Part shown: positions 1-6,242 of the stretch, piece by piece
How positions within the stretch are numbered: the stretch's first letter is position 1
Layout: every line of letters begins with the position of its first letter
Assembly: GCA_964385505.1 (NCBI GenBank)
Contig: CAYLPI010000179.1
Coordinates: 1-7,374 of the forward strand
Length of the DNA stretch: 7,374 nucleotides
DNA from: CAITSH01 sp964385505
GTDB lineage: Bacteria; Pseudomonadota; Gammaproteobacteria; Burkholderiales; SG8-39
Direction of reading: 5' to 3'
Notes under the pieces: generated by a model
Seen by the model: the letters and a program-made list of their open reading frames with translations, nothing else
What the model was told of the DNA's origin: nothing
Databases searched by the model: none
Translations under genes and position numbers: made by a program

Positions 1-1452
1 GGCGGTGCGGGTGGCGTGCTGCTGACCGGCCCGAACTTCTCCTACTTGTCGGACAAGGATGTTTTCGATGCCTCTCCCGCGGTGCAGGAGGTCGCGCCCA
101 TCGGCAATGTGATCGCCGAAAACCACATTCACCATGGCGGCGTGGTGCGCGCTTACTGCTCGGGAATCCACCTCGACAGCCGGCCTCTCGCCCTCTCGCT
201 GGCGCAGGGGAACTACGTCGGTTTCAACCATATTCACGACATGCCGCGCAACGGGATTTTCGCGTTTCGCAATCAGGGCGGGAATATCTTCGAGGCGAAT
301 CATATCCACGATATCATCCAGCGCACCAACGACGGCGGCGCGATTCACTTGGCTTCGATGAACCCGCTCTGCGCCCCGACGCACATGGTCGACAACCGGA
401 TCTACCGGGTCGGCTATCAAGGCGGCGACAGCAAAGTAAACCTCTCCTTCGGCATTTATCCGGATTGGTTTACCAGCCGGATGGTCATCCGCGGCAACGT
501 GATTTCCGACACTCGGGACGGCGGAATTCGCCTCCTTGGGGGTAGCGACACCTTGATTGCCGACAACCTGGTCGGTGATGATCCGACCGCGTCGGTCGTG
601 TTCGGCTGCTGGAGCACGCACTCCGTCGGAGGTATTGTGCTTCGGAACAATACGATCGTGAACGGCCTGGGGGCTTGGATACGCTACTACGCGGACCGGG
701 CGGAGTTTTCCCTCGAAACGATTGCGGTGCATCCGGAAAAAGTGTGGACGTCTACGGGAAACACTTTCTGGGGCCGGGGAACCGGCGGTGGCATCATGCT
801 GGCGAAATCCGCGCGCGGTCCGGTGCAGAAAGGGGATCGCAATTTCCCGCTGGAGGAGTGGCGAAAGAACGGCAGCGAAAGCGCCTCGACGGTCCGCGAC
901 CCCGGCGCGGAGGGCGCCATCAATACCTCCACGCAACCCGAATCATTCGGCCTCGGTTCCGAAACGTTCCGCCGGATGGCAAATCCAAGGTCGACTGAAG
1001 ACGCCAAGCGCTGGTTACGCAGCCTGGAAGAGACCGGTTCGTTTGTCGCCTACGACCATCCCAGCCGAGTCACTTCCGTTGGCGGCTGGCAAACCGAGCC
1101 AACCAAGATCGCAGAATTTCTCGCCTTTGCGGGTTTGAAACAGGCACAGGCGCGAACGAGCGGCTCCGCAATCTCGTTTGCGACAGAGCTGACGCCCGGA
1201 ACTTACACCGTGTTTGCGAAGTGGTATGGTGCGTCCGCCGACCGCGCGCCGACCGTCGAACTTGAACTCACTGCCGCCGGCGTCACAGCGCAGGTCGTGC
1301 GGGTCGACCACCACCTGGAGGCGCACAAATGGCTGCAGGTCGGCGTCGTCGAGTCCAAGGTCGCGGGGAAAGCCACGCTGACGTTGCGGAACATCGGCGG
1401 CGGCATGACCGCGATCAACGCGGTGGCGTGGGCCAAGGTTAACCCGCGGTGA
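1..1452 (+). CDS. Right-handed parallel beta-helix protein with C-terminal golvesin/Xly-like domain (5' partial)
   Basis: The frame is open from the first base, so the true start lies upstream; the GTG at 16 is probably internal. About 483 residues are visible. Visible residues ~35-240 carry repeated Asn/Ile/Gly rungs of the PbH1 type (NVIAENHIHHGG, NYVGFNHIHD, NIFEANHIHD, MVIRGNVISD, IVLRNNTIVNG), as in pectate-lyase-like beta-helices. From about nt 1039 a separate beta-rich domain follows (GGWQ, then LTPGTYTVFAKWYG, then HKWLQVGVVE, ending AINAVAWAKV). This matches the golvesin C-terminal/Xly carbohydrate-binding-like pattern. Beta-helix proteins of this kind often bind or cleave acidic polysaccharides, but no catalytic residues or substrate can be assigned here. 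The signal peptide, if any, is outside the window. The stop lies 9 nt before the next gene, and the sugar-acid dehydrogenase downstream fits a polysaccharide/uronate locus. Fold assignment is fairly sure; enzymatic role is unknown. Confidence 0.75.
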   Translation, partial: GGAGGVLLTGPNFSYLSDKDVFDASPAVQEVAPIGNVIAENHIHHGGVVRAYCSGIHLDSRPLALSLAQGNYVGFNHIHDMPRNGIFAFRNQGGNIFEANHIHDIIQRTNDGGAIHLASMNPLCAPTHMVDNRIYRVGYQGGDSKVNLSFGIYPDWFTSRMVIRGNVISDTRDGGIRLLGGSDTLIADNLVGDDPTASVVFGCWSTHSVGGIVLRNNTIVNGLGAWIRYYADRAEFSLETIAVHPEKVWTSTGNTFWGRGTGGGIMLAKSARGPVQKGDRNFPLEEWRKNGSESASTVRDPGAEGAINTSTQPESFGLGSETFRRMANPRSTEDAKRWLRSLEETGSFVAYDHPSRVTSVGGWQTEPTKIAEFLAFAGLKQAQARTSGSAISFATELTPGTYTVFAKWYGASADRAPTVELELTAAGVTAQVVRVDHHLEAHKWLQVGVVESKVAGKATLTLRNIGGGMTAINAVAWAKVNPR

Positions 1453-1461
1453 AATGTCTTT

Positions 1462-1791
1462 ATGATGAAGCAATCTTATACAGCGGTGCTGGAGCGCAAT
1501 GTGACCTTCACGGACGTGTTGGTCACGGAGCCCTACGAGGTGCCCTGGGCCAGCGAGGCCCGCATCTTTGTGCGAGCGTTGGACCTCACCGGGTGTGTTG
1601 AGGCTTCGGCGGAGATATCGCCGGACGGGCTCTTTTGGACGCCGGAGGGCAGCCCGCCCGTGAAACTAAAGCAACCCGGACTGCTCACCTTTCCGGTGCG
1701 CGAGTTCGGCCACTGGCTGCGCGTGGTGCTGAAGAACAAGGGTTCGTCGCCGTCTGCCCGCGTGATCATCTACCTCGCCCTTAAAGAATAA
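1462..1791 (+). CDS. Small hypothetical protein, probably all-beta (109 aa)
   Basis: I do not recognise this family. The 109-residue product has no signal peptide, membrane segment or cysteine cluster. It alternates hydrophobic and polar residues in short strands (FTDVLVTEPYEV, ARIFVRALDL, GLLTFPVREF, HWLRVVLKNKG, ARVIIYLALKE), which suggests a compact beta-sandwich. The central SPDGLFWTPEG segment resembles a loop between strands. Two adjacent ATG codons (1462 and 1465) could start it and neither has a clear Shine-Dalgarno motif. The gene is packed between the beta-helix gene (9 nt upstream) and the dehydrogenase (4 nt downstream), so it is very likely co-transcribed with them. It could be a small carbohydrate-associated accessory protein, but that rests on position alone. 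Confidence 0.7.
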   Translation: MMKQSYTAVLERNVTFTDVLVTEPYEVPWASEARIFVRALDLTGCVEASAEISPDGLFWTPEGSPPVKLKQPGLLTFPVREFGHWLRVVLKNKGSSPSARVIIYLALKE

Positions 1792-1795
1792 AGCC

Positions 1796-2848
1796 ATGGG
1801 TTCCACGATGCGCGCCGCGGTCCTGCTCGCCGCGAAAACCATCAAGGTGCAATCGGCGCCGGTGCCGGAGCCGAAGCCCGGCATGGTCGTGCTGCGCGTC
1901 CGGCGGGCCGGCGTTTGCGGTTCCGACCTGCACTATTTCGACCATGGCTGCTGCGGCGCGTTTGTGCCGACGCGTCCGTTTATCCTCGGTCACGAATTCG
2001 CCGCGGAGGTCTCCGCCATCGGCGAGGGCGTGAACAGCGTGCGGGTGGGGGAGCGGGTAACCGCCAATCCCGCCCGGTCCTGCGGGGTCTGCGATTACTG
2101 CAAAGGCGGGCGCGGCAATCTCTGCCGGCAAACCATCATGCTCGGCAGCGCCAGCACCACGCCGCCGACGGATGGAGCGTTTGCCGAATTCGTCACCGTG
2201 CGTGCCGACCAATGCCACGTCCTGCCTCCGGGCATCGACGACGCGACCGCCGCCATGCTCGAGCCGTTCGCCGTCGCGCTCCACGCCGTGAAGCGGGCCG
2301 GGGTCGTCTCTGGCAAACGCGTGCTGGTGACCGGCGGCGGTCCGATCGGACTGCTCGTGGCGATGACCGCGAAGATGTTCGGCGCGGCGCCGGTGGCCTT
2401 GAGCGATATTCTGGAAACCCGCCGGGAAACGGCCCGCAAGCTCGGGGCGGATGCGGCCTTGAATCCAGCGGATCCCCGGTTGTCGGAAACAGTCCGGGAG
2501 ATTGCCGGTGACGGTTTTGATATCGTGTTCGAGGCCTCGGGGGCGAAAGCCGCGCTGCGGCAGACTTTTGACCTCGTGCGGCCCGGCGGGACGATTGTGC
2601 AGATTGGCACGCTCGGCACGGAGGATATTCCTTTGCCCGCGAATCAGCTGATGGTGCGTGAGATCAATTTCATCGGATCGATGCGCTACGGGAACGTCTT
2701 CGACGAAGCGATCCGCTTGGTCGAGGCCGGCCGGATCGATTTGCGCGGACTGATCAGCGATGTCTTGCCTCTGGCCGACGTAGACCAAGCCATGCGCCTG
2801 GCTTCGGAGAAGAACACGGCGATGAAAGTGCAGCTGGAGATCGCGTAG
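1796..2848 (+). CDS. idnD: Zinc-dependent medium-chain dehydrogenase, L-idonate 5-dehydrogenase-like
   Basis: This 350-residue enzyme is a complete medium-chain (zinc) alcohol/polyol dehydrogenase. Catalytic-zinc residues are visible in GVCGSD (Cys41), GHE (His66, Glu67) and LEPFAVALHA (Glu156). The structural-zinc cysteines are Cys96, Cys99, Cys102 and Cys110. The Rossmann motif GGGPIG spans residues 180-185, and Asp204 at the end of the next strand suggests NAD rather than NADP. GGPIG context, the CGSDLHY motif and the FGSA-like LGSAS segment resemble IdnD, which interconverts L-idonate and 5-keto-D-gluconate in the cytoplasm. Sorbitol, threonine or other sugar-acid dehydrogenases remain possible. 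The start could be ATG 1796 or, by family comparison (MRAAVL), ATG 1808; there is no strong ribosome-binding site. It starts 4 nt after the previous gene. The UxuA and SDR fragments downstream support a hexuronate/aldonate pathway. Confidence 0.85.
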   Translation: MGSTMRAAVLLAAKTIKVQSAPVPEPKPGMVVLRVRRAGVCGSDLHYFDHGCCGAFVPTRPFILGHEFAAEVSAIGEGVNSVRVGERVTANPARSCGVCDYCKGGRGNLCRQTIMLGSASTTPPTDGAFAEFVTVRADQCHVLPPGIDDATAAMLEPFAVALHAVKRAGVVSGKRVLVTGGGPIGLLVAMTAKMFGAAPVALSDILETRRETARKLGADAALNPADPRLSETVREIAGDGFDIVFEASGAKAALRQTFDLVRPGGTIVQIGTLGTEDIPLPANQLMVREINFIGSMRYGNVFDEAIRLVEAGRIDLRGLISDVLPLADVDQAMRLASEKNTAMKVQLEIA

Positions 2849-2853
2849 TCCGC

Positions 2854-2898
2854 ATGAGTATTTTGGGCGTCATTGATCTGAGTGGTTCCGAATCATGA
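2854..2898 (+). pseudogene. Possible remnant of an SDR N-terminus (15 codons)
   Basis: Five nucleotides after the dehydrogenase stop, an ATG opens a 14-residue frame, MSILGVIDLSGSES, before a TGA. The first eleven residues look like the leader of short-chain dehydrogenases, which often read F/IDLSGKVALVTG. The expected glycine-rich cofactor motif never follows. The placement right after the upstream stop is where the next operon gene should begin. The match is short and could be chance. If real, it would be the 5' stub of the gene whose 3' end may lie at about 3107-3274, although the two pieces are in different frames. Confidence 0.25.
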
Positions 2899-2923
2899 GG
2901 CCGGCGTGTCCTCGGCACGCGCA

Positions 2924-3274
2924 ATGAAACTCGGTCTCGGCCTTTACCGGCACATGCTCAACCGCGAGAACTTCGCCTTCGCGAAACAGGCGGGTGCCAC
3001 GCACACCATCGCACACCTCGTGGACTATTTCCGCGGCGGCCGGCACGCCTGGCCCGAAGACCAGCCTACCGGCACCGACTTAGGCTGGGCCCTTGGCGGC
3101 GATCCGGACGAGCATCCCGCGCGGGAGAAAAAGATCCTCAGCCCCACCCCGATGGCAAAGTTCGGCGAGCCGAACGACATTGGGCTGGCGGCCGTCTATC
3201 TCACGTCTCCTGCGGCGAAATTTATGGCCGGTGTTATCTTGCCGGTCGATGGCGGCGTTGGCGTCGGCTTCTGA
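2924..3274 (+). pseudogene. Chimeric remnant: mannonate dehydratase N-terminus fused to SDR C-terminus
   Basis: The 116-residue frame has two unrelated halves. Residues 1 to ~62 (MKLGLGLYRHML, QAGATHTIAHLVDYF, DQPTGTDLGWALGGDPD) look like the N-terminus of UxuA-family mannonate dehydratase, a TIM-barrel enzyme of about 350-400 residues that converts D-mannonate to 2-keto-3-deoxygluconate. Residues ~63-116 (ILSPTPMAKFGEPNDIG, AAVYLTSPAAKFMAG, LPVDGG) are the typical C-terminal end of a short-chain dehydrogenase, such as a gluconate 5-dehydrogenase or mannonate oxidoreductase. Neither half keeps a catalytic core: most of the UxuA barrel is gone, and the SDR Rossmann motif and Tyr-x3-Lys are missing. 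The join lies near nt 3107-3121. A GTG at 2882 gives a longer frame, but ATG 2924 matches the UxuA start. An in-frame deletion between adjacent uxuA and SDR genes would make this product, and so would misassembly. A functional protein is unlikely. Confidence 0.75.
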
Positions 3275-3321
3275 GCACGGTCTGGGCGATGAGACGCGTC
3301 CTCCAAACCAACTCCAAACCC

Positions 3322-3335
3322 GACCTCCAGAGGTC
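3322..3335. repeat. Perfect 14-nt palindrome with 2-nt centre
   Basis: GACCTC-CA-GAGGTC forms two perfect 6-nt arms around a 2-nt centre, 47 nt after the stop of the chimeric frame. The symmetry suits a dimeric regulator's operator better than an RNA hairpin, because a 2-nt loop is too tight. No T-run follows, so it is not a terminator. No second copy was seen in the window. It may be chance in GC-rich DNA. Confidence 0.3.
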
Positions 3336-3636
3336 TCCCGGTGTGCAGTTGGAGATGAAATAGACGCGGCCACGAGCTGGCGGCATCTTGGAATTCCCCC
3401 GATGTCCGCCCGCCCTTTCTTGCACCGGTTGCCCTCCGGCCTTCGATCCGCGACGGGCTTTGCGGCCAACCCGATCATCCCCGGCCGCTCTCTGTGATCC
3501 GCTCGTTCCCATCTTCGACGACCGCGCCCGGCTTGGTGCGAAGCACGACTGGGGCACCGGCAATCGGGATCTCTTGACGAAGGATTGGGGTGTGAAGTGA
3601 AACCCCCAAAGCCGTCCGTGCATGTGAGCAATTGAG

Positions 3637-3659
3637 CCCGCGCCTTATGGCGGCTCGGG
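3637..3659 (+). other. Hairpin with TTAT loop overlapping the candidate terminator
   Basis: CCCG (3637-3640) and CGCC (3641-3644) pair with CGGG (3656-3659) and GGCG (3649-3652) around a TTAT loop, with GCT (3653-3655) bulged out. An A-U and a G-U pair can extend the base outward (3635-3636 with 3660-3661). The 3' arm uses the same bases as the 5' arm of the candidate terminator at 3648-3689, so the two structures cannot form together. Confidence 0.35.
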
Positions 3660-3689
3660 TTGAAATCGCGTCCGCTCCGCCAGTTTTTT
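3648..3689 (+). terminator. Candidate intrinsic terminator upstream of nuoB
   Basis: TGGCGG (3648-3653) pairs perfectly with CCGCCA (3677-3682). Inside it, after a symmetrical two-base mismatch, CGG (3656-3658) pairs with CCG (3672-3674). One G separates the stem from six consecutive T (3684-3689). A GC-rich stem followed by a T-run is the standard layout of a Rho-independent terminator on the + strand. The loop of 13 nt and the internal mismatch make it weaker than a typical one. It would end the sugar-acid transcript or act within a long nuo leader. Confidence 0.4.
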
Positions 3690-3705
3690 CCGAGTTCCGG
3701 CATTG

Positions 3706-3722
3706 CCCGGCTTATGGCCGGG
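3706..3722 (+). other. Short perfect hairpin with TTATG loop
   Basis: CCCGGC (3706-3711) pairs perfectly with GCCGGG (3717-3722) around a TTATG loop. The layout CCCG...C-TTATGGC...CGGG resembles the hairpin at 3637-3659, 46 nt further upstream between stem ends. No T-run follows, so it is not a terminator. Its role, if any, is unknown; a leader RNA structure or a small degenerate repeat are both possible. Confidence 0.3.
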
Positions 3723-3741
3723 AGAAATCCCGAAAAGCCTC

Positions 3742-3769
3742 TTGCGCGACCTATCTCGGCTGCTACGGT
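3742..3769 (+). promoter_or_regulatory. Weak sigma-70-like promoter candidate for nuo
   Basis: TTGCGC (3742-3747) and TACGGT (3764-3769) are spaced by 16 nt, and the second hexamer is preceded by TGC as in extended -10 promoters. Each hexamer matches the consensus only in part. A start about seven bases downstream would give a leader of roughly 30 nt before nuoB. It is listed because the operon needs a promoter here and this is the best placed candidate I can see. Confidence 0.2.
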
Positions 3770-3804
3770 CCGCGAGATTAGTGTCGACTGAATCACATCA
3801 CACC

Positions 3805-4314
3805 ATGGTCACGGCAAACTCCGAAATGGGCTACAACGGCAAGGTCGAGGGCGAGGTTATCGTCTCCCGGGCCGATGCGGTCATCAATTGGATCCGCACC
3901 AACTCCGTGTGGCCCATGCCGATGGGTCTCGCCTGCTGCGCCATCGAACTCATGGCGGTGGGCAACGGCCGGTTCGACATCGCCCGTTTCGGGGCCGAGG
4001 TGATGCGTTTTTCCCCCCGGCAGGCCGACTGCATGATCGTCGCCGGCACCGTGACCTACAAGATGGCTCCCGTCGTCCGCCGCATCTACGACCAGATGAC
4101 CTCACCCAAATGGGTCATCGCGATGGGCGCCTGCGCCAGCTCCGGCGGCATGTATCGCAGTTACGCCACGCTCCAAGGCGTGGACCGCATTATTCCCGTG
4201 GACGTTTATGTGAGCGGTTGTCCCCCGCGTCCCGAAGCGTTGCTCGACGCCTTGATCAAGCTGCAGAGCAAGATCAAGCAGGAGCACTCGGCCGCCAAAC
4301 TCTTCTCGGCCTAA
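3805..4314 (+). CDS. nuoB: NADH-quinone oxidoreductase subunit B
   Basis: NuoB (169 residues) is the connecting-arm subunit of complex I that holds cluster N2, the 4Fe-4S centre that passes electrons to quinone at the membrane interface. All four N2 ligands are visible: the tandem Cys44-Cys45 in GLACCAIEL, Cys110 in MGACASSGG and Cys139 in VSGCPPRPEA. The FDIARFGAEVMRFSPRQADC segment is also typical. ATG 3805 was chosen because homologues start shortly before the GKVEGEV segment; an ATG at 3703 in the same frame would add 34 residues unlike the family, overlapping the hairpin region. There is no Shine-Dalgarno motif before 3805. The gene leads the visible operon, with nuoC starting 25 nt later, and nuoA is absent upstream. 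Identity is certain from the motifs. Confidence 0.97.
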   Translation: MVTANSEMGYNGKVEGEVIVSRADAVINWIRTNSVWPMPMGLACCAIELMAVGNGRFDIARFGAEVMRFSPRQADCMIVAGTVTYKMAPVVRRIYDQMTSPKWVIAMGACASSGGMYRSYATLQGVDRIIPVDVYVSGCPPRPEALLDALIKLQSKIKQEHSAAKLFSA

Positions 4315-4339
4315 GCCTCCTGACGACGCCGTTTTTAAG

Positions 4340-4973
4340 ATGTCCGCTTCCGTCGACGCCATCAGCGCCCTCAAGGCGAAATTTCCGCAAGTCACCGACC
4401 GGGCCAGTCGCGACTGTCCGGCCGTCGACGTGCCGACGAGCGAGATTTTCGCGGTGCTCAAGGCCCTGCGCGACGACGCCGGGTTCGACCTGCTCTCGGA
4501 TGTGACCGCGATCGACTGGGCCGAAGGCGCTTCGCCGCGCTTCACGGCCGTTTATCATCTTTATTCGACGACGTCGCACGCCGCCGTTCGGGTGGCCGCT
4601 CCCTGCGCGGGCGACGATGCGGCTCCGACCGTGCCGAGTGTCGTCGCCCTGTGGCCCGGGGCCAACTGGCACGAGCGCGAGGCCTTCGATATGTTCGGCA
4701 TCAAGTTCACCGGGCATCCCGACCTGCGCCGCATCTTGATGTGGGATGGCTATCCCTACCATCCGCTGCGGAAAGAGTTCCCGTTGGCCGGCATCGAAAC
4801 CGTCTTGCCCGACGCGGAAGTGGCCGAGGAGACCAAGGCCAAGGTGATCGCCGCCCCGATGATGGGCGGGCCGTTCGTGACTTCCTCGGGCGAGATGAAC
4901 CTCACCGAGGCTGAGCCCNNNNNNNNNNAAAGACGAGAGCTGGAGCGAACGCTCCGAGAAACCTTCAGCCTGA
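4340..4973 (+). CDS. nuoC: NADH-quinone oxidoreductase subunit C (interrupted by an assembly gap)
   Basis: NuoC (30 kDa-type subunit) packs against NuoD in the hydrophilic arm of complex I and carries no cofactor. The family signature starts at WHEREAFDMFGI (Glu112-Arg113-Glu114) and continues through GHPDLRRILMWDGYPYHPLR and KEFPL. Codons 1-193 are intact up to 4918, then ten N follow. After the gap the frame beginning at 4929 reads KDESWSERSEKPSA and stops at TGA 4971-4973, 13 nt before nuoD; such a polar tail is usual for bacterial NuoC. Reading straight through ten N would shift frame and run into nuoD, which is an artefact. The product is therefore about 207 residues plus the missing codons, close to the usual size of a stand-alone NuoC. 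No Shine-Dalgarno motif precedes ATG 4340. Confidence 0.95.
4919..4928. other. Assembly gap (10 N) inside nuoC
   Basis: Ten N mark a scaffold join of nominal length. The codon before it ends exactly at 4918, and the plausible nuoC tail resumes in a frame starting at 4929. The real missing length should therefore be a multiple of three, not ten. Little sequence seems lost, since the protein is already near full length. Confidence 0.95.
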
Positions 4974-4986
4974 TCCCTCCGACGCC

Positions 4987-6219
4987 ATGGCCACCGAAGT
5001 TTCCTTTCCAGACCGCGCGGCGAAAGTCGCCGACGCCGAGCAGGAGTTCGCCGCGGAGAAAATGTCCCTCTCGATGGGCCCTTCGCACCCGTCCACCCAC
5101 GGTGTGCTCCGGCTCCAGATGGAACTCGACGGCGAGGTCCTCACGAAGTGCGACCCCGTCATCGGCTACCTGCACCGCGGCGACGAAAAGATCGCCGAGA
5201 ACATGACTTACAACCAGTTCGTGCCCTACACGGACCGGTTGGACTACCTCGCGCCCCTCGCCAACAACATGGCCTACGCCATCGCGGTCGAGCGGCTCGC
5301 CGGCCTCGAAGTGCCCGCCCGTTGCCAGGCGATCCGCGTGCTCACGGCGGAGATGGCGCGTGTTTCCGCCCATCTCATGGGCCTCGGGGCCTTCGGTCTC
5401 GATGTCGGTGCGTGGAGCGTGCTCGTGCATTCGCTCAACCAGCGCGAGCACCTGTATAAGCTCTTCGAGGAACTCACCGGCGCGCGCTTCACCACGAGTT
5501 ACACGCGCATCGGCGGCGTCACCCGCGATGTGCCCGAGGGCTGGCTGGGCCGGGTCATCGGGTTCTGCGACCAGTTCGAGCCGGCGCTGGAGGAGACGCT
5601 CTCGCTCCTCACCCGCAACAAAATCTTCCTCGATCGCACCGTCGATGTCGGCGTCATCACCAAGGCCGATGCGATCGCCTACGGCCTCACCGGCCCCAAC
5701 CTCCGCGGCTCCGGCGCCTCCCTCGATCTCCGCAAGGACAAGCCCTACTCGGGCTACGAGCAGTATGAATTCGACGTGCCGGTGGGTTCCAAGGGCGACT
5801 GTTACGACCGCTACCTTTGCCGCGGCGAAGAGATGCGCCAGTCGGTCCGGATCATCCGCCAGGTCATCGCCAAGTTCCCCGGCGGCGATTGGTATGCGAA
5901 GGACGCGCGCAAGATTTTCGCCCCGCCGAAGGACAAAATTCTCACCTCGATGGAAGAGTTGATCAATAACTTCATGATCGTGACCGAGGGCCCGCAGATG
6001 CCGGCCGGCGAGGTTTATTTCGAGGCGGAAAATCCCAAGGGTGCGCTCGGGTTCTATATCGTCAGCAAGGGCGGCGGCGTGCCGTGGCGCCTCAAGATCC
6101 GCTCCCCCTCGTTCTGCAACCTCTCCATCCTTCCCAAGGTCTGCGCCGGCACCATGATCTCCGATGTCGTGACCCTGCTGGGCTCGCTCGACTTCGTCAT
6201 GGGCGAGTGCGACCGGTGA
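4987..6219 (+). CDS. nuoD: NADH-quinone oxidoreductase subunit D
   Basis: NuoD (410 residues; 49 kDa-type subunit, related to the [NiFe]-hydrogenase large subunit) forms the quinone-reaction cavity of complex I with NuoB. MGPSHPSTHGVLRL holds His38, and DRLDYL holds Tyr87. Their spacing of 49 residues equals that of the quinone headgroup ligands described in the bovine and Thermus enzymes. Other conserved blocks are GYLHRGDEK, RIGGVTRDVP, GLTGPNLRGSG, YEFDVPVGSKGDCYDRY, and the C-terminal IRSPSFCNL and MGECDR. The hydrogenase-type nickel cysteines are absent, as expected. ATG 4987 lies 13 nt after the inferred nuoC stop, without a Shine-Dalgarno motif. The length is normal and nothing appears truncated. 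Confidence 0.97.
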   Translation: MATEVSFPDRAAKVADAEQEFAAEKMSLSMGPSHPSTHGVLRLQMELDGEVLTKCDPVIGYLHRGDEKIAENMTYNQFVPYTDRLDYLAPLANNMAYAIAVERLAGLEVPARCQAIRVLTAEMARVSAHLMGLGAFGLDVGAWSVLVHSLNQREHLYKLFEELTGARFTTSYTRIGGVTRDVPEGWLGRVIGFCDQFEPALEETLSLLTRNKIFLDRTVDVGVITKADAIAYGLTGPNLRGSGASLDLRKDKPYSGYEQYEFDVPVGSKGDCYDRYLCRGEEMRQSVRIIRQVIAKFPGGDWYAKDARKIFAPPKDKILTSMEELINNFMIVTEGPQMPAGEVYFEAENPKGALGFYIVSKGGGVPWRLKIRSPSFCNLSILPKVCAGTMISDVVTLLGSLDFVMGECDR

Positions 6220-6242
6220 TAGTTTTGCGCGAATCCAGCCCG

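Larger units (their letters stand above)
3275..3804. other. Gene-free spacer between the sugar-acid block and the nuo operon
   Basis: No frame on either strand in these 530 bases gives a recognisable protein. The longest open frames are arginine- and proline-rich, as expected for chance frames in GC-rich DNA, and none resembles NuoA. The stretch contains a 14-nt palindrome near its start, and its second half holds several hairpins, a T-run and a weak promoter-like motif ahead of nuoB. It most likely holds the end of the upstream transcript and the control region of the nuo operon. Decayed coding sequence in the first half cannot be excluded, given the broken gene immediately before it. Confidence 0.6.

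Noticed and set aside
1781..2788. 335-codon minus-strand open frame opposite the dehydrogenase
   Set aside because: Shadow frame of a clear zinc dehydrogenase gene; His/Arg/Gly-rich composition without motifs.
3574..3602. TTGACG as a -35 element of a distal nuo promoter
   Set aside because: No acceptable -10 hexamer lies 16-18 nt downstream.
3585..3609. TTGGGG...CCCCAA inverted repeat
   Set aside because: Only 6 bp with a 13-nt loop and no T-run; too weak to call a terminator or operator.
3475..3627. Minus-strand open frame with a protein-like stretch (PILRQEIPIAGAPVVLRT) ending at TGA 3475-3477
   Set aside because: No recognisable family, no convincing start, and third-position base use is not clearly coding; likely a chance frame in GC-rich spacer, though decayed coding sequence is possible.
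3080..3796. Long minus-strand open frame of 238 codons across the spacer
   Set aside because: Arg/Pro/Gly-rich with no motifs; it overlaps the SDR-like tail on the other strand, which shows real family sequence.
3703..3804. Upstream ATG 3703 as the nuoB start
   Set aside because: The 34 extra residues are unlike NuoB N-termini and fall in the hairpin/promoter-like region; ATG 3805 fits the family.
4340..5206. Extended nuoC frame reading through the N run into nuoD
   Set aside because: The post-gap residues in that frame are an out-of-frame reading of nuoD; the shift comes from the arbitrary ten-N gap length.
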